Shown here piece by piece: positions 37,094 to 45,978 of a DNA stretch of 60,355 nt; within the stretch, counting starts at the first letter, position 1; each line of letters starts with the position of its first letter. The DNA comes from Paludibacteraceae bacterium (GTDB lineage Bacteria > Bacteroidota > Bacteroidia > Bacteroidales > Paludibacteraceae): positions 1 to 60,355 of the forward strand of contig JAFTSS010000001.1 of assembly GCA_017467185.1 (NCBI GenBank). The letters are read 5' to 3'. The translations under genes were made by a program, and so were the position numbers. Below the pieces are notes generated by a model that saw only the letters and a list, made by a program, of their open reading frames with translations, was not told where the DNA came from and did not search any database.

Positions 37094-38254
37094 TTATTGT
37101 TGCTGAGTTTGTTCTTGTTGCTGTTGTTGTTGGAGTTTAGCTTGTTGGGCTTCGTAGGCTTTTTGAGCGTCGTGAGCAACAGGGTCGAATAGTTTGATTT
37201 CGCGTGGTTTACGTTCTTCTTGTTTAGGGAAAGGAAGTGTGTTAGCGTGCATTTGTTTGTATGTTTCGCGGTTGCGAACGATATGCACAGCTTCGTAAAT
37301 GGCTTCGCGCATAGAGAGTTCGTTTGCAATGTTTTTACCAGAGATGTCGTAGCCTGTGCCGTGAGCTGGAGATGTGCGCACGAATTTGAGACCAGCGGTA
37401 ATATTTACGCCTTTTTCAGTTGTGAGGGCTTTGAAAGGTGCGAGGCCTTGGTCGTGGTACATAGCGAGTACGGCGTCGTAGTGTTGGAATTTGCCTGAAC
37501 CAAATAGTCCGTCAGCAGCGAGAGGTCCTACGCATACTATGCCTTCGGCAATAGCTTCTTCGATAGCAGGTTTGATTACTTCGAGTTCTTCTGTGCCAAG
37601 TAGTCCGTTGTCGCCTGCGTGTGGGTTGAGTCCGAGTACGGCAATGCGTGGGCGTATGATGCTGAAGTCTTCTTTTAATGATTTGTTGAGAAGGCGTAGT
37701 TTGTGGAGAATAGCCTCTTTTGTGATAGCTTGCGAAACTTTGGTGATAGGCATGTGGGTTGTAACCAAAGCAACGCGAAGGCGATCGCTGGCAAGAATCA
37801 TAAGAGATTCAGAGCCTGCACGATTTTCGAGATACTCGGTATGACCTGGGAATTTGAATGTTTCGCTTTGGATAGATGCTTTGTTGATAGGAGCAGTAAC
37901 GATGGCGTCAATTTTGTTAGCTAAGAGGTCGGCTGTTGCAGCTTCGAGAGCTTCGAGAGCCGATTTTCCAGCTTCGGGAGTTGGTTGTCCGAGTTCGACT
38001 TTTGGTTCGTCGGCAGATGTGTTAACAATGCTGATTTTGTGTGGATTAACATCGTCGGCAGAACGGGCTACGCTGATTGTATAAGAATCAATACCAAGTG
38101 ATTTTTTGTGATAACTTGCAGCTTTAGCTGAACCATAGATGATAGGAGTGCATTGTTCGAGGATGTGTTGATCGGTGAGAGCTTTGAGGATTACTTCGTA
38201 GCCAATTCCGTTGATGTCGCCTTGAGTGATACCTATTTTGAGTTTTTTTTCCAT
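37094..38254 (-). CDS. pdxA: 4-hydroxythreonine-4-phosphate dehydrogenase
   Basis: A 386-residue PdxA: KIGITQGDINGIGYEV at the start, TAPINKASIQ, FPGHTEYLE, NPHAGDNGLLGTEE, MYHDQGLAPFKAL with metal-binding histidines, and FVRTSPAHGTGYDISG near the end. It oxidises 4-phosphohydroxy-L-threonine in vitamin B6 synthesis. I start at ATG 38254; a longer frame runs through an AATGCAC tandem repeat and adds no conserved sequence. The C terminus carries an extra about 20-residue glutamine-rich tail (QQQQQQEQTQQQ), not part of the enzyme fold. Confidence 0.93.
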   Translation of the reverse strand: MEKKLKIGITQGDINGIGYEVILKALTDQHILEQCTPIIYGSAKAASYHKKSLGIDSYTISVARSADDVNPHKISIVNTSADEPKVELGQPTPEAGKSALEALEAATADLLANKIDAIVTAPINKASIQSETFKFPGHTEYLENRAGSESLMILASDRLRVALVTTHMPITKVSQAITKEAILHKLRLLNKSLKEDFSIIRPRIAVLGLNPHAGDNGLLGTEELEVIKPAIEEAIAEGIVCVGPLAADGLFGSGKFQHYDAVLAMYHDQGLAPFKALTTEKGVNITAGLKFVRTSPAHGTGYDISGKNIANELSMREAIYEAVHIVRNRETYKQMHANTLPFPKQEERKPREIKLFDPVAHDAQKAYEAQQAKLQQQQQQEQTQQQ

Positions 38255-38272
38255 GTTTTTCTTTTTTTTTTG

Positions 38273-38300
38273 AATGCACAATGCACAATGCACAATGCAT
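38273..38300. repeat. four tandem copies of AATGCAC upstream of pdxA
   Basis: AATGCAC three times and AATGCAT once, exact 7-bp period, about 20 bp before the pdxA ATG. Copy-number change could alter the leader. Confidence 0.75.
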
Positions 38301-38452
38301 AATTTATAATTTTATTATTTTTTGTTATATTTTGATATGCAATAAGTGTTTTTTTGTTCTTTTTCCTGTGACGGTTTTCTTCGGCACACCTTGTTTGAAG
38401 GTTGCTGTTGGGTAAAAAGTGGTTTTTATAAAAAAGTTTTTATTTTTGATAT

Positions 38453-39487
38453 TTATTTTTTTGCTGTGATAACTACTTCGTTAACTTCGTGAGGAAGGAG
38501 AAGTGAGTAGAGCATAGCTTCGAGTTGGCGAAGAGGATTGCGTTTGTCTTTTCCTGGAGCGAATACAAAACCTTCGATTGTAATGATTTGCATATTCATT
38601 TCGTCAACGCGGGTGAGTGATATGAAAGGACCACCCATGTGTTCGCCGTTTTTCATTTTCCAGAGACCGCGAGTTTCTGCACACCAGGCGTTATGGTGTG
38701 TTACAAAATTGGTTACAGGAGGTAGGTGACGATATTCTGTACCCATGTATGAACCTTCGACACCGCCAGGCATATTGGTTTTCATGACAGAATCGCGGCG
38801 AGCCATGATGGCTTCGTGGGTGAGTTGGTCGGTTGAATGATAAGGAGTTGTGTAGATTACAATGTCTTGGCGAATTTGTGCACTGCCATTTGTAATCCAA
38901 AGGGAATTGTCTTTTTTCTCGTATTTATTTAATGAAGTTGGAACTGCTATTTTACATCCAAATTGTTGATATACACGGCGTAATGCTTCGGCATTGATAT
39001 TGCTTTGGTAGAAGTCAAGCATGCGTTCGCGCTCAGCCATGATGAAATAATCGGAAATTGTAGTTCCGCTTGTTTCTAAAAGATTTTTTAGAGATTCTTC
39101 GTCGGGAGCAACGACATTGGCAAGTGCTTGAGTATTAGCCCAACGGTTGCGGCTAAGATTGATTTTTGCTTGTGTGTATTTGTTGGGATTTACTTCTACG
39201 AATACAATGTTGCGAGTAGCTTTCAATAAATTATCGAAATGGATTGGTGCCACTTTTGACATTTTGAATAGCGGTTCAGGTTGTGGCAAAATTGGGGTTG
39301 GTGCGTTTAGTACATAGTACATAGCTTCGCCAGCTGGAGTGCGATAGAGACTATCGTCAATGACAAGTAGCACTTCGTAGGCTGCACCAGAAACAGATGG
39401 TAGATATACACCTTTTTTACCTTCGTTTTTACAACCGCTAAGGATTATGATTGAGATTGTAAATAGTGCAAATAGTATTTTTTTCAT
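38453..39487 (-). CDS. DUF4837 family lipoprotein
   Basis: A 344-residue protein with a lipoprotein signal peptide ending in the lipobox IILSGC (cysteine at about 19). The mature part matches DUF4837 as I recall it: YEVLLVIDDSLYRTPAG, an LPQPEPLFKM segment, and a C-terminal TIEGFVFAPGKDKRNPLRQLEA. Function is unknown; the family is Bacteroidetes-specific. It starts 11 bp after rel and is surely cotranscribed with it. Confidence 0.8.
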   Translation of the reverse strand: MKKILFALFTISIIILSGCKNEGKKGVYLPSVSGAAYEVLLVIDDSLYRTPAGEAMYYVLNAPTPILPQPEPLFKMSKVAPIHFDNLLKATRNIVFVEVNPNKYTQAKINLSRNRWANTQALANVVAPDEESLKNLLETSGTTISDYFIMAERERMLDFYQSNINAEALRRVYQQFGCKIAVPTSLNKYEKKDNSLWITNGSAQIRQDIVIYTTPYHSTDQLTHEAIMARRDSVMKTNMPGGVEGSYMGTEYRHLPPVTNFVTHHNAWCAETRGLWKMKNGEHMGGPFISLTRVDEMNMQIITIEGFVFAPGKDKRNPLRQLEAMLYSLLLPHEVNEVVITAKK

Positions 39488-39498
39488 ATTTTGTTGAT

Positions 39499-41730
39499 TT
39501 ATTTTATGCGTTTAACAGATTTGAGAGCTTTGATTTTCAAAAGGTTTTTGCATAGATTGTTGATGTCGTCGGCACTATAGACGTATATGTCAAGAGTACC
39601 TAAGAATACGCCATTTGTAGTATCGATATTGATGTTTTTGATGTTTATAGCGTAGTCATCGCTGATGACTTGTACGATTTGTTTGAGCAATCCAGTTTGG
39701 TCAACACCAGAAATTTCGATTGTTGTAAGGAAAGAGAGAACCTTTTGAGTTTCCCAATTGGCTGATAGAATGCGGTTACCATAACTTGCTTGGAGTTTTT
39801 GGGCTACGGGACAATCGCGCTTGTGAACAATTACATCGCCGCCTGTTTCAATAAATCCGAGTACGTTGTCGCCAGGAATAGGTTGACAACAATCGGCGAT
39901 TTTATATCCAGAACCAACATCGGCGTCGGTTATATGGAGAGTTTTTTTCGGGTTGTGTTGTGTAGGTTGAGATGTAGTTTCTTCTTTTTTGTTGTCGTTG
40001 CTACCAAATTGGAGTTTCCAAATACGCATCCATTTGTTTTTGGTTTTGTTCAAAAATAGCGATGGTATGACAGAAGTGTCGATTTTGCCATTGCCAATGG
40101 CGGAATATAAGTTGGCAGAATTTGTGATTTTGAAATGGTCGAGAACCACTTGTAGAGTTTGATTATTAACTGGTTGACCTACCGAATTGATTGCCTCTTC
40201 GACAGCATCTTGTCCTCGTTTTATAATTGCTTTTAATTCTTTTTTGAGGATTGTTCGTAGTTGAGCTTTGGCTTTACCAGTGGTGCAGAAATCGAGCCAT
40301 TCCATTTGAGGTTTTTGGCTTTTAGATGTTAGAATTTCTACTTGGTCGCCACTTTGGAGTTCATAACTAATTGGAACGAGGCGATGATCGACTTTTGCAC
40401 CAATGCAGTGAGATCCAATATCGGAGTGAAGGTGGAATGCAAAGTCGAGCGCGGTAGATTTGGCTGGCATTTTGCGAATGTCGCCTTTTGGGGTAAATAC
40501 GAAAATTTCGGTTGAGTATAGATTGAGTTTGAAAGTATCCATAAACTCGACAGCATTTGTGAAGTCGCTCGTGTCGAGCATCTCCTTGATGGATTTAAAC
40601 CATTTGTCGAGGTCAGATTCTTCTTGTTCGCCAGTTTTGTATTTCCAATGAGCAGCGAGTCCTTTTTCTGCAATGTCGTTCATTCGTTGGCTACGAATTT
40701 GTACTTCAATCCAATTGCCACCAGGTCCCATAACTGTGACGTGTAGGGCTTCGTAACCATTTGATTTTGGGGTGTTAATCCAATCGCGTGTACGATCGGG
40801 GTGAGGAGTATATATGCTTGTAATTGCCGAATAAGTTACCCAGCAATTTGCTTTTTCGTTTTCGTTTGGTTTAGGTTTGAGAATTATTCTTACTGCTAAA
40901 AGGTCGTAAACTTCTTCAAAAGTTATGTGTTTGGTTTGCATCTTTTTAAAGACGCTATAAGGAGATTTTATGCGTTTTACGATTTCGTAGTCGTAGCCGT
41001 AAGAGTCGAGGATTTTTGTAATAGGTTGAATAAAAATGCGGAAAGCATCCTCCAACATAGGAGTTACTTGCATTATTTGTCGCTCAAGTTTTGAATAGAT
41101 ACTTGGTTGTTCGTATTTAAAGCTGAGGTTTTCTAATTCTGTTTTGATGAGAAAGAAACCAAGTCGTTGAGCAAGAGGAGCATATATGTATTGAGTTTCG
41201 CCAGTAATTTTGAGTTGTTTGGCAGGTGGCATAGATCCGAGAGTTCGCATGTTGTGTAGGCGGTCAGCCATTTTGATGAGGATTACGCGAACATCTTCAG
41301 GTATAGTGAGAATAAGTTTGCGGAAATTTTCAGCTTGAGCAGATGCGCCTTCTCCGAATATACCTCCAGATATTTTTGTGAGACCAGCAACGATAGATGC
41401 AATTTTTGGATTAAATTCGTTGGCAATATCTTCGACCGTATAATCAGTGTCTTCAACTACATCGTGGAGTAGAGCAGCGCAAATAGAAGTTGAACCTAAA
41501 CCTATTTCGTTTACAACAATACGAGCAACAGCAAGAGGGTGCATGATGTAAGGTTCGCCCGAACGGCGTTTAACTCCTCCGTGAGCTTTATTTGCAAATT
41601 CGAAAGCTTTGGTGATAATTTCAATTTTTTGTTTATGTGCAGTTGCTGCATAATCGCGTAGAAGAGCTTTAAATTCAGATTGAATCATCTCTTCTTCTTG
41701 CTCAGGTGTTAGGTTGTGGTAGTCAATCAT
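39499..41730 (-). CDS. rel: bifunctional (p)ppGpp synthetase/hydrolase, Rel/SpoT type
   Basis: A 743-residue long RSH protein. Order: HD hydrolase domain with EPYIMHPLAVA and LLHDVVEDTDYT (about 58-100), synthetase domain (about 240-370, with RIKSPYSVFKKM and EVQIRSQRMNDIAEKGLAAHW), TGS domain (about 400-460), a zinc-finger/helical region with conserved cysteines (DCCQPIPGD), and a C-terminal ACT domain (about 665-743). It makes and degrades the alarmone (p)ppGpp in response to amino acid starvation. Both catalytic halves look intact. A 92-bp inverted repeat lies directly upstream. Confidence 0.95.
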   Translation of the reverse strand: MIDYHNLTPEQEEEMIQSEFKALLRDYAATAHKQKIEIITKAFEFANKAHGGVKRRSGEPYIMHPLAVARIVVNEIGLGSTSICAALLHDVVEDTDYTVEDIANEFNPKIASIVAGLTKISGGIFGEGASAQAENFRKLILTIPEDVRVILIKMADRLHNMRTLGSMPPAKQLKITGETQYIYAPLAQRLGFFLIKTELENLSFKYEQPSIYSKLERQIMQVTPMLEDAFRIFIQPITKILDSYGYDYEIVKRIKSPYSVFKKMQTKHITFEEVYDLLAVRIILKPKPNENEKANCWVTYSAITSIYTPHPDRTRDWINTPKSNGYEALHVTVMGPGGNWIEVQIRSQRMNDIAEKGLAAHWKYKTGEQEESDLDKWFKSIKEMLDTSDFTNAVEFMDTFKLNLYSTEIFVFTPKGDIRKMPAKSTALDFAFHLHSDIGSHCIGAKVDHRLVPISYELQSGDQVEILTSKSQKPQMEWLDFCTTGKAKAQLRTILKKELKAIIKRGQDAVEEAINSVGQPVNNQTLQVVLDHFKITNSANLYSAIGNGKIDTSVIPSLFLNKTKNKWMRIWKLQFGSNDNKKEETTSQPTQHNPKKTLHITDADVGSGYKIADCCQPIPGDNVLGFIETGGDVIVHKRDCPVAQKLQASYGNRILSANWETQKVLSFLTTIEISGVDQTGLLKQIVQVISDDYAINIKNINIDTTNGVFLGTLDIYVYSADDINNLCKNLLKIKALKSVKRIK

Positions 41731-41822
41731 AATTTAATGATTAATTATTAGTTATTAGTTATTAATTATTAACAATTAAATTGTTATTTTTCGTTAATCA
41801 TTAATAACTATTCATTATTCAT
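41731..41822. repeat. TTAGTTATTAG-type inverted repeat upstream of rel
   Basis: TAATGATTAATTATTAGTTA repeats run into a core TTTTCGTTAATCATTA and complementary ATTAATAACTATTC. Same design as 31921-32018. It fills the gap between the M23 gene and rel. Confidence 0.55.
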
Positions 41823-41828
41823 TGTATT

Positions 41829-42803
41829 TTAGTCCATTACTTGTCCTGCATTAGCAGCAAGTTGTATCATTAAATCGTATTCTTCGGGTGATAAATCGAG
41901 GAAGTAATAATTCAGCGGGTCAACTTTTTTGTCTTTATAAATTACTTCGTAGTGGAGGTGTGGGCCGGTGCTTTTACCAGTATTGCCAACTTCACCGATT
42001 ATTTCGGCACGGGTAAGTTTTTGACCTTTTTTTACTTTGAATTTATGCATGTGAGCGTATAATGTTTTATAGTCAAAGCCGTGGTCAATTATAACAGTGT
42101 TGCCATAACCTTGTTTCCAACCAGCAAATTCAACAACACCATTTCCTGTAGCATAAATATCGGTTCCTGTTGGCGCGGTAAAGTCCATGCCTTGATGGAA
42201 TTTTCGAGTTCGATATACAGGGTCAATGCGGTATCCAAAACCAGAAGCAACACGTGTTAAATCTTTATTGAGCACTGGTTGAATAGCAGGGATATGTTGT
42301 AGTTTTTGTTCGTTGCTTTTTACTAAAAGCATTAAATCGTCGTACGATTTTGATTGGATATAAAGTTGCTTGCTTATATCATCAGCTTTGTGTGTTGTTT
42401 CAATTAGAATAGCTGATGTATTCATTTTGGAGAGTTCTTTGTAGCGGCGATTGTTTAGTGATGTATTGTGGCGGACATTATTGGGGATTGAGTCGGCTTG
42501 AAATATTACTCGGTATAAATTATTGTCGCGTTGTTTGATGTCTGCTAATACATCGTTCATTTGTTCTAATCTTCGGTTAAGGAGTTCGTATTGAATCTCC
42601 ATTCGTTCGTTTTCTTTTTTCAATCGTTTTTCATCTGGAGAATCAATAATTATTGTAAAAACAATGAAGAATAGGAATCCAATGAAAGCACTTGAAAATA
42701 GGTGCAATGTTAGTTTCTTCAGAGTTTTTCCAAAAGATCTTTCTACACGTTCAAATGAAAGTGTTTCGGGATTAAATTGTAACTTTACTTTCTTTTTTGC
42801 CAT
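41829..42803 (-). CDS. M23-family (LytM) metallopeptidase
   Basis: A 324-residue type II membrane protein: basic N terminus, one membrane helix at about residues 31-52, a coiled coil (about 57-100), then the LytM domain at about 190-300. The zinc ligands H-x-x-x-D in FHQGMDFTAPTGTD and H-x-H in GPHLHYEV are present, so it can be an active peptidoglycan endopeptidase rather than a degenerate activator. It lies in the periplasm and probably cuts stem-peptide cross-links in growth or division. Downstream of the EEP gene and upstream of rel. Confidence 0.88.
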   Translation of the reverse strand: MAKKKVKLQFNPETLSFERVERSFGKTLKKLTLHLFSSAFIGFLFFIVFTIIIDSPDEKRLKKENERMEIQYELLNRRLEQMNDVLADIKQRDNNLYRVIFQADSIPNNVRHNTSLNNRRYKELSKMNTSAILIETTHKADDISKQLYIQSKSYDDLMLLVKSNEQKLQHIPAIQPVLNKDLTRVASGFGYRIDPVYRTRKFHQGMDFTAPTGTDIYATGNGVVEFAGWKQGYGNTVIIDHGFDYKTLYAHMHKFKVKKGQKLTRAEIIGEVGNTGKSTGPHLHYEVIYKDKKVDPLNYYFLDLSPEEYDLMIQLAANAGQVMD

Positions 42804-42862
42804 TTTGTATTTTATAGTAACTATAATGTTTATAGCAGCTATAGATTTTTGTAAATTAGATT

Positions 42863-43882
42863 TTATTTATATTTTACTACCCAAATAAGACAAGGGAAGT
42901 GGTCAGAATATCCGTTTGTCCAAACACCGCCAGAATGAGTGCGGAGAGGGTATCCTTTGTAGCGACCTTCTTGTTGTTTTAGAAAGTCTTTGTTGAAAAT
43001 TTCAGTTTTCCAGTAGCTAAGAGTTTTTCTATCTTTGTTTAGCCAAGCATGAGAAACTATGATTTGGTCGAACAAATTCCATTGGTCTTGGTAGGCAAGA
43101 GTACCGATACCTTGTTTGTAGAAAGCGTATGTGGTATTGAACAATTCGCCAGGTTTGGTTTGTTCGATTTTTGATTTTGCGCCAAGTTCGTCAGTTACTG
43201 AAGGGTCGATAGGGTCGTCGTTTAAGTCGCCCATAACTACAATTTTTGCATTTGGGTTGAGTGCAAATAAAGAGTCGCAAATAAGTTTTGTTGTACGAGC
43301 AGCTTCAGCGCGGCGTGGTTTAGAGCGTTTTTCTCCTCCTGAGCGTGAAGGCCAGTGATTTACTATGATGTGAATTTCTTCTCCATCAAGAATTCCAGAT
43401 ACGCATAATTGGTCGCGAGTGAAGAAATTTTCTAATTCAGTTGTAATTCTTGTTGAAGTTACATTAGTTGGGGTAAATAATTTAGTATTGTATAATAATC
43501 CGACATCAATGCCACGGCGGTCGGGACCTTCAACTAAAATTGGTTTAAGATTGCGGTCTATAATGGCTGGTTCCTTTACTAAATCTTCTAAAACATTAAT
43601 GTTTTCGATTTCAGAAACGCCTAAAATTGCTAAATTTTGGGGCATTTGTGATATAGCGTATGCCATTTTTTGCAATTTGTTGGTGTATTTTAATGTACCC
43701 CAAGCATAATCACCATTAGGTAAGAATTGAGCATCATTTTTGATGGGGTCATCAATTGTGTCGAATAGATTTTCGAGGTTGTAAAATCCTATAACATAGG
43801 CATTAAGTGGACGCTTTTGGGCATAAGCAAAAGTCGCTGAGAATAGAACAGCGAAAAGTAGAATAAACTTGAAATTTTTCAT
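42863..43882 (-). CDS. secreted endonuclease/exonuclease/phosphatase family protein
   Basis: A 339-residue protein with a signal peptide (first about 21 residues). The EEP fold is shown by IGFYNLENLFDT (metal-binding N and E), ILGVSEIENI, NHWPSRSGG, MGDLNDDP and the C-terminal GYSDHFPCLI with the catalytic D-H. It is a Mg-dependent phosphodiesterase or phosphatase; extracellular nuclease activity is plausible but the substrate is open. Its start is preceded by a hairpin that also serves as the pullulanase terminator. Confidence 0.85.
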   Translation of the reverse strand: MKNFKFILLFAVLFSATFAYAQKRPLNAYVIGFYNLENLFDTIDDPIKNDAQFLPNGDYAWGTLKYTNKLQKMAYAISQMPQNLAILGVSEIENINVLEDLVKEPAIIDRNLKPILVEGPDRRGIDVGLLYNTKLFTPTNVTSTRITTELENFFTRDQLCVSGILDGEEIHIIVNHWPSRSGGEKRSKPRRAEAARTTKLICDSLFALNPNAKIVVMGDLNDDPIDPSVTDELGAKSKIEQTKPGELFNTTYAFYKQGIGTLAYQDQWNLFDQIIVSHAWLNKDRKTLSYWKTEIFNKDFLKQQEGRYKGYPLRTHSGGVWTNGYSDHFPCLIWVVKYK

Positions 43883-43906
43883 ATTTTTGAATATTTATTT
43901 ATAAAC

Positions 43907-43960
43907 AAAAAAAATCGCAACTTTGCGTGCAAATTACATGCAAAGATGCGATTTTTTTTT
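43907..43960 (-). terminator. terminator after the pullulanase gene
   Basis: AAAAAATCGCA..CTTTGC.TG pairs with CATGCAAAG.TGCGATTTTTT, with T tracts on both strands. It also lies in the leader of the downstream EEP gene. Confidence 0.75.
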
Positions 43961-43974
43961 GAAATATCCAAATT

Positions 43975-45963
43975 TTATTGGTATAAAATTACAGCAGATG
44001 TATAAGGAACTTTAATTTTTTCTGTAAATTTACCTAAACCATTTACATCGATTTTTGTATCGTAGCATGCAGCGGTCCAAGTACCTTCAGGAAGATTGAT
44101 TTCTACATCAGTAGTATTGCCATTGTAGATAACAAAAATTTGATTCCATGGGTCGTTTGTAAGAGAACCATTAAGTGTGTAAGCAACTACATTTGCAGGA
44201 GTTTCAACAAAGTTGATGGCTTCAGCTACTTGAGCAGCATTGTTCATGCGGAATGCAGGGTGAGCTTTACGAAGAGCGATGAGGTTTCGATAGTATTCGT
44301 AAACTTTGGCATATTTTACTTTATTTGTCCAATCAATTTGGTTGATAGAGTCAGGTGATTGATATGTATTGTGAACACCTTTTTTGTCGCGTAAAACCTC
44401 TTCTCCTGCATAGATAAATGGAACACCTTGAGCTGTGAATACGATAGTTTGTCCGAGTAAATCCATACGGATGATTTCTTCGATTGTATAATTAGGATTG
44501 ATTGCTTTAAGTTTGTCAACGATACAAGGGTCATCATGGCAAGACATATAGTTGATAACTTGAGCTGGAGATGTAGCGTATGCTTTGTTAGTATGAGCTA
44601 CTTGAGTAAGGTCGATTTGAGGGTGAGCTGTAGCACCTACAACACCAAATTTAATTGATTCATCTAAACCTTTACCAGAAACAAAACCTCCTTTGTTGCC
44701 ATCTGTCCATTTACCACGGAGTCCATCGCGAATGTCGTCGCTAAATACGCCGATAGGAGCAAATTGAGTGGCATTGTTTTTAACTGCACGTTCTTCTTCT
44801 GGAATACCGCAACCGCCAGCAGCCCAACCTTCGCCATGGATAGATATTGTAGGGTCGATTTCGTCAACAGCAGCACGAATTTGATTCATAGTTTCAATGT
44901 CGTGGATACCCATTAAGTCGAAACGGAAGCCATCGATGTGGTATTCGTTTACCCAATATTTGATAGATTCAATCATAAAGCGGCGCATCATATCACGTTC
45001 TGAAGCTGTTTCGTTGCCACAGCCCGAGCCGTTGCCCCATGAGCCATCTTCGTTGAAGCGATAGAAGTAGCCTGGAGCTTGGAGATTGAGGTGAGAATTG
45101 TCGCCAACAAAAGTATGATTATAAACAACGTCCATAATTACGCGGATACCAGCAGCGTGGAGTTGTTGAATCATAGTTTTGAGTTCGAGTATGCGAGTTG
45201 CTGGTGAATATGGATCTGTTGAATAGCCACCTTCTGGAACATTGTAGTTTTTAGGGTCATAGCCCCAGTTGTATTTATTGTCGGCGAGGCGAGTTTCGTC
45301 GATTGAGCCGTAGTCGTAACTTGGTAGGATTTGTACGTGTGTGATACCGAGTTCTTTTAAGTGGTCGATACCAGAAGTCAAACCATCAATGGTTTTAGTT
45401 CCTGTTTCACTGAGACCTAAGAATTTACCAGGGTATGAACTGCCTGATGATGGGTGAATAGTGTAGTCGCGCATGTGAACTTCATAGATGATTGCATCAG
45501 TGAATGATTTCATTTCTGGGCGGATGTCATTTCCCCAACCTTCAGGGTTAGTGGTTGCCCAATCAATGATAGCAGCGCGTTCGCCGTTTACGCCTACAGC
45601 TTTAGCCCAAATGCCAGGAGTAGGCTCTAACCATTGGTCATTTTGTTTGATTTGGAAAGTGTAAAATTTACCAACGAGATCTTCTTTTACAGTGTATGTC
45701 CAAGTTCCATCAACGTCATATTTCATGTCAAATACTTGAGATGGAGTACCTTCTAGTCCGTCTTCATAAATGTTAAGTCGAACCTCTTGAGCTGCAGGAG
45801 ACCAAGTGCGGAAGAATGATTTTTTAGGGGAATAAGTAACACCTAAATCAGTGCCTTTGTATTCAGGATATTCATCAACTGAATTGTAGGTTTTAGGTTT
45901 GTTGCAGCAAGCCGACATCAGTGTTGCTACAATCGCAATCATAGAAATGAATTTTAGTTTCAT
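43975..45963 (-). CDS. pulA: type I pullulanase, lipoprotein
   Basis: A 662-residue GH13 enzyme anchored as a lipoprotein (lipobox LMSAC). After an N-terminal beta-sandwich (about 30-140) comes the catalytic barrel: IIYEVHMRDYTIHPSSG, the type I pullulanase signature YNWGYDP, VIMDVVYNHT, the nucleophile Asp in GFRFDLMGIHD, the acid/base Glu in HGEGWAAGG and SCHDDPCIVD. It hydrolyses alpha-1,6 branches in pullulan, starch or glycogen. A small C-terminal beta domain follows. Monocistronic; it ends at a terminator. Confidence 0.92.
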   Translation of the reverse strand: MKLKFISMIAIVATLMSACCNKPKTYNSVDEYPEYKGTDLGVTYSPKKSFFRTWSPAAQEVRLNIYEDGLEGTPSQVFDMKYDVDGTWTYTVKEDLVGKFYTFQIKQNDQWLEPTPGIWAKAVGVNGERAAIIDWATTNPEGWGNDIRPEMKSFTDAIIYEVHMRDYTIHPSSGSSYPGKFLGLSETGTKTIDGLTSGIDHLKELGITHVQILPSYDYGSIDETRLADNKYNWGYDPKNYNVPEGGYSTDPYSPATRILELKTMIQQLHAAGIRVIMDVVYNHTFVGDNSHLNLQAPGYFYRFNEDGSWGNGSGCGNETASERDMMRRFMIESIKYWVNEYHIDGFRFDLMGIHDIETMNQIRAAVDEIDPTISIHGEGWAAGGCGIPEEERAVKNNATQFAPIGVFSDDIRDGLRGKWTDGNKGGFVSGKGLDESIKFGVVGATAHPQIDLTQVAHTNKAYATSPAQVINYMSCHDDPCIVDKLKAINPNYTIEEIIRMDLLGQTIVFTAQGVPFIYAGEEVLRDKKGVHNTYQSPDSINQIDWTNKVKYAKVYEYYRNLIALRKAHPAFRMNNAAQVAEAINFVETPANVVAYTLNGSLTNDPWNQIFVIYNGNTTDVEINLPEGTWTAACYDTKIDVNGLGKFTEKIKVPYTSAVILYQ

Positions 45964-45978
45964 AAGTTAGATAAAAAA

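Noticed and set aside
38255-38293. Longer N terminus of PdxA
   Set aside because: It runs through the AATGCAC tandem repeat and is not part of the conserved enzyme.
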